Below are positions 18,974 to 27,502 of a stretch of 64,000 nt of DNA, piece after piece (the stretch's first letter is position 1; each line of letters begins with the position of its first letter). The position numbers and the translations under genes were made by a program. The stretch is taken from contig NC_017527.1 of the NCBI RefSeq assembly GCF_000235565.1, positions 248,001 to 312,000 of the forward strand, given 5' to 3'. The notes beneath the pieces are model-generated. The model was not told the origin of the DNA. It saw nothing but the letters and a program-made list of their open reading frames with translations, and searched no databases. This stretch comes from Methanothrix harundinacea 6Ac. GTDB lineage: Archaea; Halobacteriota; Methanosarcinia; Methanotrichales; Methanotrichaceae.

Positions 18974-19183
18974 CCTTCTTCTGAGAATGCCGTCTTGGCC
19001 GGCGGCATCCGTCGATAGAGCCCGCATCCGATCCCTTCGGGCCTGGTTTTTCTCATCTCCTTTGGGGTACGATCTTGAGGCGGCAGCTCTCGATTAGAGC
19101 AGACAGGAAATGAAATGCAGATATTTTTATATATCATGGCGGTCCAGGTATGTCATGATCGGCCGCTGTGGGGGAATTTCGGC

Positions 19184-19879
19184 ATGAGGGATATATTCAA
19201 GGACGCTCTGAAGGAGGTGGTCCAGTCGATCCTTCCCATCAGCCTCGTCGTCCTCCTGATCCAGCTCTTCCTCGTCGGCTCACCCCCGGAGAAGATAGCC
19301 ACCTTCCTCCTGAGCGCGTTCATGGTGGGGCTAGGATTCACCTTCTTTCTGATGGGGGTGAAGGTCGGGATGCTTCCGATGGGAGAGGCGATCGGGGGGG
19401 AGCTCGCAAAACACGGGTCGGTCCTCTTCCTCGTCCTCGTGACCTTCGTCATATCCTTCCTGGCCACCTTGGCCGAGCCGGACGTCCGGGTCCTGACGAG
19501 CACGATAACCTCCGTATCCGGCGAGGTGATCTCCAGGGTTGCCCTCCTCGTCTCCATCGCCTTCGGCGTCGGGATCTTCGTCGTCCTCTCGATGCTCCGG
19601 ATCGTCTACGGCGTCCCGATAAAGTACCTCTACGCCGGAAGCTACCTATTGGTCATCGCCCTCTCCTTCTTCACCCCTCCCGATTATCTCGCCATATCCT
19701 TCGACTCCGGGGGGGTGACCACCGGCCCCATGACCGTCCCCCTGATCCTCGCCCTCGGCACCGGCGTAGCCTCGGTGATGGCGGGGAGGTCGGCCCTGTC
19801 GGACGGCTTCGGCCTCATCGGCTTCGCCTCCATAGGTCCCATCCTGGGCGTGATGCTCCTGGGGGTGCTCCTGGCTTGA
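19184..19879 (+). CDS. DUF1538 membrane protein, first copy
   Basis: A 231-residue protein with about seven membrane segments and the DUF1538 hallmarks LATLAEPDVRVLT and FDSGGVTTGPMTVP. The ATG at 19184 (MRDIFKDALKEV) fits the family better than an upstream GTG at 19115. The last bases overlap the TTG start of the second DUF1538 gene, so the pair is translationally coupled. A transport role is suspected for the family but not established. Confidence 0.85.
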   Translation: MRDIFKDALKEVVQSILPISLVVLLIQLFLVGSPPEKIATFLLSAFMVGLGFTFFLMGVKVGMLPMGEAIGGELAKHGSVLFLVLVTFVISFLATLAEPDVRVLTSTITSVSGEVISRVALLVSIAFGVGIFVVLSMLRIVYGVPIKYLYAGSYLLVIALSFFTPPDYLAISFDSGGVTTGPMTVPLILALGTGVASVMAGRSALSDGFGLIGFASIGPILGVMLLGVLLA

Positions 19880-20604
19880 TCGCCGAGGCGGTGGAGGCTC
19901 TGACGGAGTCGTCTCTGGACGTCCTCAAGGCGATAATTCCTCTCGTCCTCTTCTTTCTGGTCTTCCAGGTCTTCCATCTCCGCTATCCGAGGAGGCATGT
20001 GATGAGGCTCCTCTTCGGCATCGCCCTCACCACCGTCGGGATGGTCCTCTTCCTTGCGGGGGTCTTCCTGGGCTTCCTCCCCACCGGCCAGGAGATGGGC
20101 CGATTCTTCGGAAGCTATGAAGAGGGGTGGGTGCTCCTGGCCGTCGGGGTCCTTCTGGGATTTCTCGCCACCTACGCGGAGCCGGCGGTCCGGGTCCTCT
20201 GCTACCAGGTGGAGAAGGCGTCGTCGGGGTACATCAAGTCCAGTCTGATGCTCTATACCCTATCCCTGGGGGTGGCGGTCCTGGTGGGGATCGGGATGGC
20301 GAGGATCCATTACGGGATACCCATTCTCCACATAGTAATCCCGGGCTACATCCTCGCCATCATCCTTTTATTCGCGAGCGACAGGGACTTTGTAGGGATC
20401 TCCTTCGATGCGGGGGGCGTGGCGACGGGGCCTATGGCTGTCACGTTCCTGATGTCCGTAGCCGTCGGAGCGGCGTCGGTGATGGAGGGGAGCGATCCCC
20501 TGGTGGACGGCTTCGGCCTGATCGCCCTCATCGCCCTCGCCCCCATAATCTTCGTATTGTCTTTGGGCGTAATCATTCGGATGAGGAAGGGTGATGAAGG
20601 ATGA
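19876..20604 (+). CDS. DUF1538 membrane protein, second copy
   Basis: A 242-residue paralogue of the preceding gene, with matching LATYAEPAVRVLC and FDAGGVATGPMAVT motifs. It starts at TTG 19876 in the TTGA overlap with the first copy. The two halves probably form a heterodimer equivalent to the fused double-domain proteins found in other organisms. Its stop overlaps the ATG of the PII-like gene (ATGA). Confidence 0.85.
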   Translation: MIAEAVEALTESSLDVLKAIIPLVLFFLVFQVFHLRYPRRHVMRLLFGIALTTVGMVLFLAGVFLGFLPTGQEMGRFFGSYEEGWVLLAVGVLLGFLATYAEPAVRVLCYQVEKASSGYIKSSLMLYTLSLGVAVLVGIGMARIHYGIPILHIVIPGYILAIILLFASDRDFVGISFDAGGVATGPMAVTFLMSVAVGAASVMEGSDPLVDGFGLIALIALAPIIFVLSLGVIIRMRKGDEG

Positions 20605-20993
20605 AGTGCGAGACTGATCTCTCCCTCATCGTCACCATCGTCAAGAAGGGATGGGGCGATGAGATCCTCTGCGCCTCCATGGATGCTGGCGCCGAGGGGG
20701 GGACGATCCTCTTCGGGAGGGGCGTCGGAGTTCGCGAGCAGAAGAAGCTCTTGAACATCATGATCGAGCCGGAGAAGGAGGTGGTCCTGACCGTAGTCTC
20801 CACCTGTGAGGCGGACCGGGTCCTCGAGGCGGTGGTGAAGGCGGGAAAGCTCGAGGAGCCGGGGAAGGGGATAGCGTTTGAGCTGAGGATCGATAAGCTC
20901 CTCGGCAGGGCCCATAAAGCTGGAGTTGGGGGCATCGCCGAAGGCGATAAAGGGGAGCCCGGAGAGAAGGATCCGCCCCTGGAGGATGGTTAG
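20601..20993 (+). CDS. PII-like signalling protein
   Basis: A 130-residue protein with the PII pattern: LIVTIVKKGWGDEIL, AEGGTILFGRGVG in the T-loop region, IEPEKEVVLTVV, and KPGKGIAFEL-like EPGKGIAFELRI. PII proteins sense nucleotides or metabolites and control transporters by direct binding. Tight coupling to the DUF1538 pair suggests it gates them. The last ~25 residues are a disordered charged tail. Confidence 0.8.
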   Translation: MKCETDLSLIVTIVKKGWGDEILCASMDAGAEGGTILFGRGVGVREQKKLLNIMIEPEKEVVLTVVSTCEADRVLEAVVKAGKLEEPGKGIAFELRIDKLLGRAHKAGVGGIAEGDKGEPGEKDPPLEDG

Positions 20994-21000
20994 AGAAGGT

Positions 21001-22032
21001 CTAGGAGCCGTTCCCATATCCCGCCGAGAGGTTCCTCGCCTCCATGAACTTCACCATCCTGTAGAGGGTGGCGTTGGTGGGGGTGGGGACTCCGACCTCT
21101 TCGCCGAGGCGGACGACGGCCCCGCTGAGGGCCTCGATCTCCGTCGATTTTTTCGCCCGGATGTCCTGGAGGGTCGAGGACTCGTGCCTCGCCGTCGGCG
21201 GCAGCAGCTTCTCGTAGAAGACGGCCCTGTACTCATCGGGGGTCGACCAGTGGGTCCGGTACCCCGCCGCCTCCATCACTGCGAAGATCTCTCCGATGAG
21301 GGCCTCCATGATCTCCCGGGATGCAGAGACCTCGGCCAGGTCGCCGTAGGGGACGCCGAAGATCGCTCCCAGGGGGTTCAGGGCGCAGTTGTAGAGCATC
21401 TTCGCCCAGAGGTCCTTTCCCACCTCCGGGACGACCTCGGCGGGGATCCCGCCCGTTGTGATCGCCTCCCCGAGAGGCGCCATCGGCGCGAGGTCCGAGC
21501 CGAAGAGGCTCCCGAGGTGGATCGAGTCGGCGTGGACGGTCACCTCGACGACGTTATTTTCGGGCCTTGAAAAGCCGGTGATCACCCGGGCGCTGTAGAT
21601 CTGATCCTTCGGGAAATGCTCCGCGAAGATCTCGGCGTTCCCCCAGCCGTTCTGGAAGAGGACGATCTTGCCACCGTCGCCGAGGATCTTCCGGTGGCGG
21701 GAGAGGTCTGCGGCGGCGGCCGGGGAGCCGTGGGACTTGGTGCAGATGAGGACGTAGTCGTAGTCGCAGCCAAAGTCGCGGTCCCGGTTGAGCCCGCCGT
21801 CCTGGAGCCGTCGCCCTCCGAGCCGGAGAAGCTCGTCCAGGGAGGCGAAGGCCCCGAACCCCTCCGGCCCGACCTCGACGGAGCCGAAGATCCCGGTCCT
21901 GGCCAGGCCCCCCTTTCTCAGGGCGGAGACCGTCCCCTCTCGCGCGATTATATCGACCTTCGCGCCGGACAAAATCAGGCAGCTTGCAATCCCCAGCCCG
22001 ACGGCGCCGCCCCCGTAGATCAAAGCCTTCAT
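21001..22032 (-). CDS. Ketopantoate reductase family (PanE/ApbA)
   Basis: A 343-residue NAD(P)-dependent reductase. The Rossmann motif is YGGGAVGLGIASCLILSGAKV at residues ~6-26 with one long N-terminal fold; the C-terminal helical domain contains the lysine-bearing DLWAKMLYNCALNPLGAI. PanE makes pantoate for coenzyme A, but the family includes other ketoacid reductases. It is downstream of the DUF2953/GerW pair by 41 bases. Confidence 0.85.
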   Translation of the reverse strand: MKALIYGGGAVGLGIASCLILSGAKVDIIAREGTVSALRKGGLARTGIFGSVEVGPEGFGAFASLDELLRLGGRRLQDGGLNRDRDFGCDYDYVLICTKSHGSPAAAADLSRHRKILGDGGKIVLFQNGWGNAEIFAEHFPKDQIYSARVITGFSRPENNVVEVTVHADSIHLGSLFGSDLAPMAPLGEAITTGGIPAEVVPEVGKDLWAKMLYNCALNPLGAIFGVPYGDLAEVSASREIMEALIGEIFAVMEAAGYRTHWSTPDEYRAVFYEKLLPPTARHESSTLQDIRAKKSTEIEALSGAVVRLGEEVGVPTPTNATLYRMVKFMEARNLSAGYGNGS

Positions 22033-22073
22033 CCCTTGAGCCCTCTTTTGGGCCCAATTGAGCTCAATCTACT

Positions 22074-22781
22074 TCACCTCTTCCCCCGCTTCGCCCTGAT
22101 CGCCCGCCAGCCGGCCCGCCAGGCAGGAGGCGAGAGGAGGAACCGGGCCAGGGGCGGGAGGATTTTGATGGGGACGACCCTAAGCCTCCCCTCAAATGAC
22201 CCCGCGAGCCTCTCCTCGGCGAAGGACGGGGCGACCTCTGCCCTCAGGGGGGTGACGGCCTCGAGGGGCATCAGAACCGCCATCATAAGGCCGAAGGCCT
22301 CCGCGGTATCGGCGGGGTCGGAGAGGCCGACGGAGAGGTCGATTCGGAGGGACTGGACCTGAACTGCCCCAGAGAGGCCCCTCAGGAGATCCCCGAGGCT
22401 TCTGAGAAATCCCCGGGTTCGGAGGAGTTCGAGGGCGATCCTAGGGGAGCTTCGACCCCTTCCCTCCCCTTCATCCTCTCTCTCCCCTTCATCCTCTCTC
22501 TCCCCTTCATCCTCTTCTTCTCCTTCCACCTCCTCTTCTGCCGGGGGGGGTTTCTCTCCCCATGCCTTCGAAGGCTCCCGTTCGCCGCCGCGGAAGAGGT
22601 CTTTCTGGAGGCGGCCGAAGAGCCAGCTCACCCTCACCCTCGCCTCGGGGCGGTCACCGCCTCTTGCGACCCTCCCCTCCAGGTCGACGGGGACGAGGAG
22701 GAGAAGGGCCAGCAGAACGAAAAGAAGGAGCAGGAGCTGGAGGATCAGGGCCGCGGGGCCCAGGATGGCGGGGTGGGTCAT
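22074..22781 (-). CDS. DUF2953 protein (YtfI-like)
   Basis: A 235-residue protein with one N-terminal membrane helix (residues ~8-30), VRVSWLFGRLQKDLF, and a C-terminal domain matching DUF2953. Between them is an acidic stretch of EDEGER repeats encoded by an 18-base tandem repeat. It starts 24 bases after the GerW-family gene; the same pair (ytfI-ytfJ) occurs in Bacillus. Confidence 0.7.
   Translation of the reverse strand: MTHPAILGPAALILQLLLLLFVLLALLLLVPVDLEGRVARGGDRPEARVRVSWLFGRLQKDLFRGGEREPSKAWGEKPPPAEEEVEGEEEDEGEREDEGEREDEGEGRGRSSPRIALELLRTRGFLRSLGDLLRGLSGAVQVQSLRIDLSVGLSDPADTAEAFGLMMAVLMPLEAVTPLRAEVAPSFAEERLAGSFEGRLRVVPIKILPPLARFLLSPPAWRAGWRAIRAKRGKR
22466..22514 (-). repeat. 18-bp tandem repeat in the DUF2953 gene
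   Basis: The plus-strand unit CCCCTTCATCCTCTCTCT occurs at 22466-22483 and 22484-22501, with a partial third copy from 22502. It encodes repeats of GEREDE on the minus strand. Copy number may vary between strains by slippage without changing frame. Confidence 0.7.
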
Positions 22782-22805
22782 GGTGGGGCGTCCCCCTCCT
22801 CCTCT

Positions 22806-23228
22806 CTACTCGACCTTGATCTCCTTTCCCTTCCCCTTCTCCCCTCCGCTCTTCTCCTCCGCCTCCTTCTCCTTCCCCTTCCTCTCCTCCCTCTCATCGA
22901 TCTCCTTCTTTATCAGCGAGGGGATCTTATCCGCCAGCTGCTCGATGAGGGAGCCCGGCTTCTTCTCGACGGGCTCGACCCGGACCGACTCCTCCTCGAT
23001 GATGATAACGGCGACGGGCTTGATGCCGAAGCCGCCACCGGCGCCGCCCCCCGTTCCTTCGTCCTCCTTCCCCGCGCCCGCCCCGGCCCCGAAGCCGGCG
23101 CCGACGCTCAAGAGGGGTATCACGGTCTTTCCTCCGGCGGTGATCGGCTCGCCGATGACGGTCTTGGTGGCGAGGAGCCTCTCCATCTCTCCGATGGTGG
23201 CCTTCAAGAGAGCTTCAACTTCGGTCAT
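22806..23228 (-). CDS. GerW family protein (YtfJ-like)
   Basis: A 140-residue protein with the GerW/YtfJ pattern: LLKATIGEMERLLATKTVIG, GKTVIPLLSVGAGFGAGAG, GGGAGGGFGIKPVAVIII. The end is a long charged tail (KEKEAEEKSGGEKGKGKE). In Bacillus the family takes part in spore germination; in a non-sporulating archaeon the role must be more general. It is the first gene of a minus-strand cluster with DUF2953 and the PanE-like gene. Confidence 0.85.
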   Translation of the reverse strand: MTEVEALLKATIGEMERLLATKTVIGEPITAGGKTVIPLLSVGAGFGAGAGAGKEDEGTGGGAGGGFGIKPVAVIIIEEESVRVEPVEKKPGSLIEQLADKIPSLIKKEIDEREERKGKEKEAEEKSGGEKGKGKEIKVE

Positions 23229-23390
23229 AATTTATCCTCTAATAATTCTCTTCTCCTACCGTTAAAAACTTTCTCTGGGGATGGCGAAAGAAGGGGGGGT
23301 GGGGCTTCATCGCAGCTCTGGACCTTCTCGTGGCTGCTCTGCGTTCCATAGTGTCGGCCCAGTCGGATCGGTTCGGGAGATCTCCTCGCA

Positions 23391-23427
23391 ACCTATTATT
23401 TTTAGGGAATATTATTTGGATTCCTAA
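23391..23427 (+). promoter_or_regulatory. TTAGGG module, copy A
   Basis: ACCTA-N6-TTAGGG-N15-CCTAA, the same spacing as copies B and C. With copy B it also shares TTTAGGG-N-A-N-ATTA-N-TTG. It lies 85 bases upstream of the preferred start of the methyltransferase gene and supports that late start. It is a probable operator for the DtxR-type regulator at 27703. Confidence 0.6.
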
Positions 23428-23512
23428 AGAAGAACTCCCTCGCCACCGGTCGGGATCTGAAGCCTTCTTCCCGAGCCGATCGGGATCAAAGAGGACGAGG
23501 TGGACGGATTTG

Positions 23513-24031
23513 GTGACTTGTATCCGATATTGTTCCGTAGCCCGAGATAAGTTCGAGGGGTACCTGGACCAGATGGGGATAGATCTGGAGGGGAGGATCC
23601 TGGACGTGGCCTGCGGGCCGGTATCCCTGGCCTGCCTCTACGACGACGTCTGCGGCCACGACAACTCCCCCGCCTTCGTAGAGCATCTCGTCGAACGGGG
23701 GATACCGGCCCGGCTCGCCGACATAACCGACCTCGATTATCCGTCGGAGAGCTTCTCTTACGTCGTCTCATTAAACCCGCCGATGAAGCCCTTCCGCAGG
23801 CGGGGCGACCCCCGGGCCGGGGTGAGGAGGTTTGTGGAGGAGATGCTCCGGATAGCGAGGAAGAGGGTGATCATCAGAAGCGGCCCCATGATGGACTTTC
23901 TGCCGCCAGAATGGGACCACCTGGTGGAGCGGCGGGGGAGGAACTACGTGGTATATCGGGCCGAAGACTTTGGGACGTCTTCGGTTTCCCCGCTCTGTGG
24001 ACCTTCTCTTTCATCAGGATGCCGATCCTGA
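23513..24031 (+). CDS. SAM-dependent methyltransferase-like protein
   Basis: A 172-residue protein whose LEGRILDVACGPVSLACLY matches methyltransferase motif I, followed by DLDYPSESFSYVVSLN. I chose GTG 23513, 9 bases after GAGGTGG; the frame is open back to 23330, but that would place the TTAGGG module inside the gene. The last ~20 residues look unlike the family. The substrate is unknown. The presumed operator suggests metal-dependent expression. Confidence 0.6.
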   Translation: MTCIRYCSVARDKFEGYLDQMGIDLEGRILDVACGPVSLACLYDDVCGHDNSPAFVEHLVERGIPARLADITDLDYPSESFSYVVSLNPPMKPFRRRGDPRAGVRRFVEEMLRIARKRVIIRSGPMMDFLPPEWDHLVERRGRNYVVYRAEDFGTSSVSPLCGPSLSSGCRS

Positions 24032-24137
24032 AGCCTGACCACTTTTTTCTTGAAGTTCGAATTTTCGTCGTCGATGGGAGTCCGGCACCGCATCTTCGGC
24101 TCTTCAGGTCTCAGCTCTTTAGGTCCCGTCTTCGAAA

Positions 24138-24174
24138 ACCTATTGCCTTTAGGGCACATTACTTGTCCACCTAA
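24138..24174 (+). promoter_or_regulatory. TTAGGG module, copy B
   Basis: ACCTA-N6-TTAGGG-N15-CCTAA, with half-sites TTAGG at 24149-24153 and CCTAA at 24170-24174. It lies between the methyltransferase gene and feoA and is the likely operator of the feo operon. Confidence 0.6.
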
Positions 24175-24537
24175 GGGGGAATGTAAGCCCTGGGCCGGAG
24201 AATGGGGCGACGCCCGATGCGTATAAAGCCAACCAAAGGTGACCTCCTTAGAGCCGATATCATCGGGGCTGCCATGAAACACGACTCCATCTTAATGCCA
24301 TTCCGCACAACCATCTCCGGCTCAATTCATTTTTATCCTTCTCTGATTTCGTCGACCCCTTTGCCGAGAATGTTCGGATTTCTACATGGGGTCGAACTCT
24401 CTTCGGGATACCAATTTCTCCACCTAACTCGCATCAATCTGCCATTCTTCGGATGATCCGAATCATGCGATGGGGAACCATCCTGATCGGTTGAGACCTT
24501 CGACCGGAACGGTGTCATCGATAGCAGAGGAAAAATA
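24175..24537 (+). other. Long untranslated stretch before feoA
   Basis: About 360 bases without a convincing gene. A frame at 24202-24456 has unnatural composition and no ribosome site. A TATA-like TATAAAG is at 24221-24227. This may be a long leader of the feo transcript. Confidence 0.35.
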
Positions 24538-24788
24538 ATGGCTGAGAAACGGTTGGACGAGATGGAGCGGGGGGAGAGGGGGAAGGTGATCGAGATATCA
24601 TCCTGCGGCTCCCTCCGCTCGAAGATCATGGAGATGGGGATCGTGAGGGGCGCAGAGATCGAGATGGTTCGAAGCGCCCCCTCGGCGATCCCCTGGAGTT
24701 TCTTCTGAGGGGTTACAGGCTCACCCTGAGGAGGGGGGAGGCCGCCAACGTCCTTCTGGAGGTGCTGGAGGTGGACCGCCATGAATAG
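24538..24788 (+). pseudogene. feoA: feoA, first copy, frameshifted
   Basis: The ATG at 24538 follows AGCAGAGG. The first ~47 codons read as a FeoA SH3-like domain (GKVIEISSCGSLRSKIMEMG), then hit TGA at 24706. Adding one base in the C-run at 24677-24681 restores GDPLEFLLRGYRLTLRRGEA to a natural stop at 24786-24788, which overlaps the next feoA by 8 bases. Either a true frameshift or a homopolymer sequencing error. FeoA proteins assist FeoB in ferrous iron uptake. Confidence 0.8.
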
Positions 24789-25044
24789 CTGCGGCTCGAT
24801 CTCCGGCGGAGGGCTGCCGCTCGCCTTCCTCCTGGAGGGGGAAGAGGGGAATGTGGTGGAGGTGAGGGGCGGAAGGGGCCTGGCCCAGCGGCTCTCTGAG
24901 ATGGGCCTCACCCCCTCGACGAAGGTGTTGGTTCTCAGGTCCTGTCCCCAGGGTCCGATGCTCATTTCGTTCCGCGGATCGAGGATCGCCCTGGGAAGAG
25001 GGATCACCATGAAGATTCTGGTCAGCAGATTGGAGGGTCCATGA
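24781..25044 (+). CDS. feoA: FeoA family protein, second copy
   Basis: An 87-residue intact FeoA: LEGEEGNVVEVRGGRGLAQR, LSEMGLTPSTKVLVLRS, then SRIALGRGITMKILV. These SH3-like proteins bind or modulate FeoB. The ATG lies in the overlap with the upstream copy and the stop overlaps the feoB start (ATGA), so all four feo genes are coupled. Confidence 0.88.
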   Translation: MNSCGSISGGGLPLAFLLEGEEGNVVEVRGGRGLAQRLSEMGLTPSTKVLVLRSCPQGPMLISFRGSRIALGRGITMKILVSRLEGP

Positions 25045-25742
25045 CGACGGTGGCCATCATCGGAAACCCCAACGTCGGAAAGACGGAGCTCTTCAACCGG
25101 CTCACCGGCATGAAGCAGCACGTCGGCAACTGGCCCGGGGTCACCGTGGAGAAGAAGACGGGAAAGCTCGTCCATCGGGGCGAGGAGATCGAGGTCGTCG
25201 ACCTTCCGGGGACCTACAGCCTCGCCGCCACGGCAAAGGACGAGCTCGTATCCAGGAGCTACATCCTGGAGGAGAGGCCGGACGTGGTGGTGGACATCGT
25301 CGACGCCACCAGCCTCGAGAGGAACCTCTACCTCACCCTTCTTCTCCTGGAGCTGGAGGCGAACCTGGTGGTGGCCCTCAACCGCTGGGACATGGCCCGG
25401 GAGAGGGGGATCGTCATCGATACGGAGAAGCTCTCCGAGCTTCTGGGGGTGCCCGTCGTCCCCACCGTCGCCCCATCGGGCGAGGGGGTGGAGAGGCTGA
25501 AAGATGCGGTGCTGGAGGCGGCTAAGGCCGAAGGAGGGAAGAGGAAGATTGTGGTCGGATACGGCGAGGAGGCGGAGATCGCCATAGCCGAGGTCGAGGA
25601 CGCCGTCCGCAAAGATGCGGAGCTATCGAGGAGATACCCGCCCCGGTGGCTGGCCATAAGGTTGCTCGAAGATGACGAGCATGTGCTGAAGCTGATAGAG
25701 ACGAGCCCTCATCAGAGAACGATCAGAGCGGCGGTGAGATGA
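25041..25742 (+). CDS. feoB: FeoB GTPase part (NFeoB)
   Basis: The 233-residue cytosolic half of the ferrous iron transporter. G1 is GNPNVGKT (residues 8-15), switch region HVGNWPGVTVE, G3 DLPGTYSL, G4 ALNRWDMA. After the G domain comes the helical regulatory domain. The gene stops at TGA 25740-25742, exactly in the linker before the membrane domain, which is encoded by the next gene one frame over. Confidence 0.9.
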   Translation: MTTVAIIGNPNVGKTELFNRLTGMKQHVGNWPGVTVEKKTGKLVHRGEEIEVVDLPGTYSLAATAKDELVSRSYILEERPDVVVDIVDATSLERNLYLTLLLLELEANLVVALNRWDMARERGIVIDTEKLSELLGVPVVPTVAPSGEGVERLKDAVLEAAKAEGGKRKIVVGYGEEAEIAIAEVEDAVRKDAELSRRYPPRWLAIRLLEDDEHVLKLIETSPHQRTIRAAVR

Positions 25743-25743
25743 T

Positions 25744-27048
25744 ATGGGTGGATTTTCGAAAGAGGACGCGGCGTCAGACCTCGCCGAAAGGCGGTACCAG
25801 GCGATCGCGGATATTCTGCAGACCGCGGTCACCAAGGGCGGAGGCAGGTGGACCTATACCGACATCTTCGACCACGTATTCCTTCACCGGTGGCTGGGGA
25901 TCCCCATATTTCTCTCCCTCCTCTGGGCCGTCTTCGCCTTCACCTTCTCTCTATCCGAGCCCTTCATGGTCATGATAGAACTCCTCTTCGGACGGCTCGG
26001 AGCTCTCGCGGAGGAGGGCATCGCAAACCCCCATCTCGCCTCTTTTGTGGCCGGGGGGATCGTTGACGGCCTCGGCTCCGTCCTGGTCTTCGTTCCGCCG
26101 ATATTCATGCTCTTTTTCGCCCTCTCCATCCTCGAGGACAGCGGCTACCTCTCCCGGGCGGCCTTCGTCATGGACCGGCTGATGCACAGCCTCGGCCTTC
26201 ACGGCCGCTCCTTCATCCCCATGATGATGGGCTTCGGCTGCAACATCCCGGCGATAATGGCCACCCGGTCCATCGACGGCGAGAAGGACAGGATGATCAC
26301 CATCCTGGTCAATCCCCTGATCAGCTGCGGCGCGAGGCTTCCGGTCTACGTCCTCATGGCCGGCGCCCTATTCGGCGCTGAGCATGCGGGAACTGTGATC
26401 TTCTCCATATACCTCCTGGGGATCGCCCTGGCGGTCATCATGGCTCTGATATTCCGGAGGACCCTCTTCAGGGGAGAGCCGTCGCCCTTCGTCCTGGAGC
26501 TTCCGGCCTATTCGGTGCCGACGGCGAAGGCGGCGGTCGTCCACATGTGGGCGCGAGGCAGGCTGTTTCTGGCCAGAGCAGGAACCATAATATTCGGCAC
26601 CGTCCTAGTCGTGTGGTTTTTATCCGCTCATCCCTGGGAGGCGACGGGCGGCGGAGAGCTGATCGAGAGCTCGTACATCGCGTCGCTGGGACACGCCCTG
26701 GAGCCGATCTTCAAGCCCTTCGGCTGGGACTGGATGGCCGCGGTCGCCCTCCTCTTCGGCCTTCTGGCCAAAGAGGTGGTGGTGGCGACCTACGGCATCC
26801 TCCTCGGCGTCGAGGAGGCGTCCCTCGGAGAATCGCTGGTCAGCCTGGGGCTCTTCACGCCCCTCACCGGATTCGCCTTCATGGCCTTCGTATTGATCTA
26901 CGTCCCCTGCATCGCCACCATCGGCGTCATCGCCAGGGAGACGAACTCGTACCGGTGGGCGGCCTTTGCGATGACATATCTGGTGGTCCTGGCCTTTCTG
27001 GTCTCCGGCCTGATCATCGGCTTCGGCAGAATGCTAGGATTTTCGTGA
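25744..27048 (+). CDS. feoB: FeoB membrane part
   Basis: The 434-residue transmembrane half of FeoB, with about nine spans, the two gate motifs FGCNIPAIMATRSI and NPLISCGARLPVYVL, and a late FVLIYVPCIATIGVI. It starts at ATG 25744, two bases after the stop of the GTPase part, with GGTGA about 6 bases upstream and an in-frame stop just before. So it can be translated as a separate coupled subunit. Confidence 0.9.
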   Translation: MGGFSKEDAASDLAERRYQAIADILQTAVTKGGGRWTYTDIFDHVFLHRWLGIPIFLSLLWAVFAFTFSLSEPFMVMIELLFGRLGALAEEGIANPHLASFVAGGIVDGLGSVLVFVPPIFMLFFALSILEDSGYLSRAAFVMDRLMHSLGLHGRSFIPMMMGFGCNIPAIMATRSIDGEKDRMITILVNPLISCGARLPVYVLMAGALFGAEHAGTVIFSIYLLGIALAVIMALIFRRTLFRGEPSPFVLELPAYSVPTAKAAVVHMWARGRLFLARAGTIIFGTVLVVWFLSAHPWEATGGGELIESSYIASLGHALEPIFKPFGWDWMAAVALLFGLLAKEVVVATYGILLGVEEASLGESLVSLGLFTPLTGFAFMAFVLIYVPCIATIGVIARETNSYRWAAFAMTYLVVLAFLVSGLIIGFGRMLGFS

Positions 27049-27058
27049 GGTGAGATGA

Positions 27059-27478
27059 TTGACGGATTTCAGCATCAAAACTGGCAAAAGGCTGGCGATA
27101 TACGCCTCGGTCCTGGGGGTGATCAGCCTCGCGATCGGCCTGGTGGAGATCCTCGGCGGATGGGGGGAGTCGATCCCCGGCGACCTCTTCGGAGGCTTTG
27201 TCCTGGTGGTGATGGCAGCGACCTACCTCGGCGGGGTGAGGGGCGCCTTCCAAGGGAGGCATGAGGGGCTCTCTTTCGTTATGGGGGGCCTCTTCCTCAC
27301 CGCCGTCTTCGGCGTCCTCTACCTGCTGATGATGGGGGCAGACGGCCTGATGTACCTCCTCGGGGAGGCGGAGGCGCTTCCTGCGTTAACCGACGCAAGG
27401 CCGGAGATATGGATATTCATCCTATCCCTCCCCCTGGCCCTGAAGGTGAGGCGGCTATCGGCGGGGATGGCCTGGTGA
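27059..27478 (+). CDS. Membrane protein downstream of feoB
   Basis: A 139-residue protein with four predicted membrane segments (about 12-30, 43-58, 72-93, 116-130). The TTG at 27059 follows GAGGTGAG. Directly downstream of feoB, so it may assist iron uptake, but no family is recognised. Confidence 0.65.
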   Translation: MTDFSIKTGKRLAIYASVLGVISLAIGLVEILGGWGESIPGDLFGGFVLVVMAATYLGGVRGAFQGRHEGLSFVMGGLFLTAVFGVLYLLMMGADGLMYLLGEAEALPALTDARPEIWIFILSLPLALKVRRLSAGMAW

Positions 27479-27502
27479 GGCCGATCCAGTCTGTTGAATC
27501 GG

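Noticed and set aside
24202-24456. 84-codon frame between the TTAGGG module and feoA
   Set aside because: No ribosome site and non-coding-like composition.
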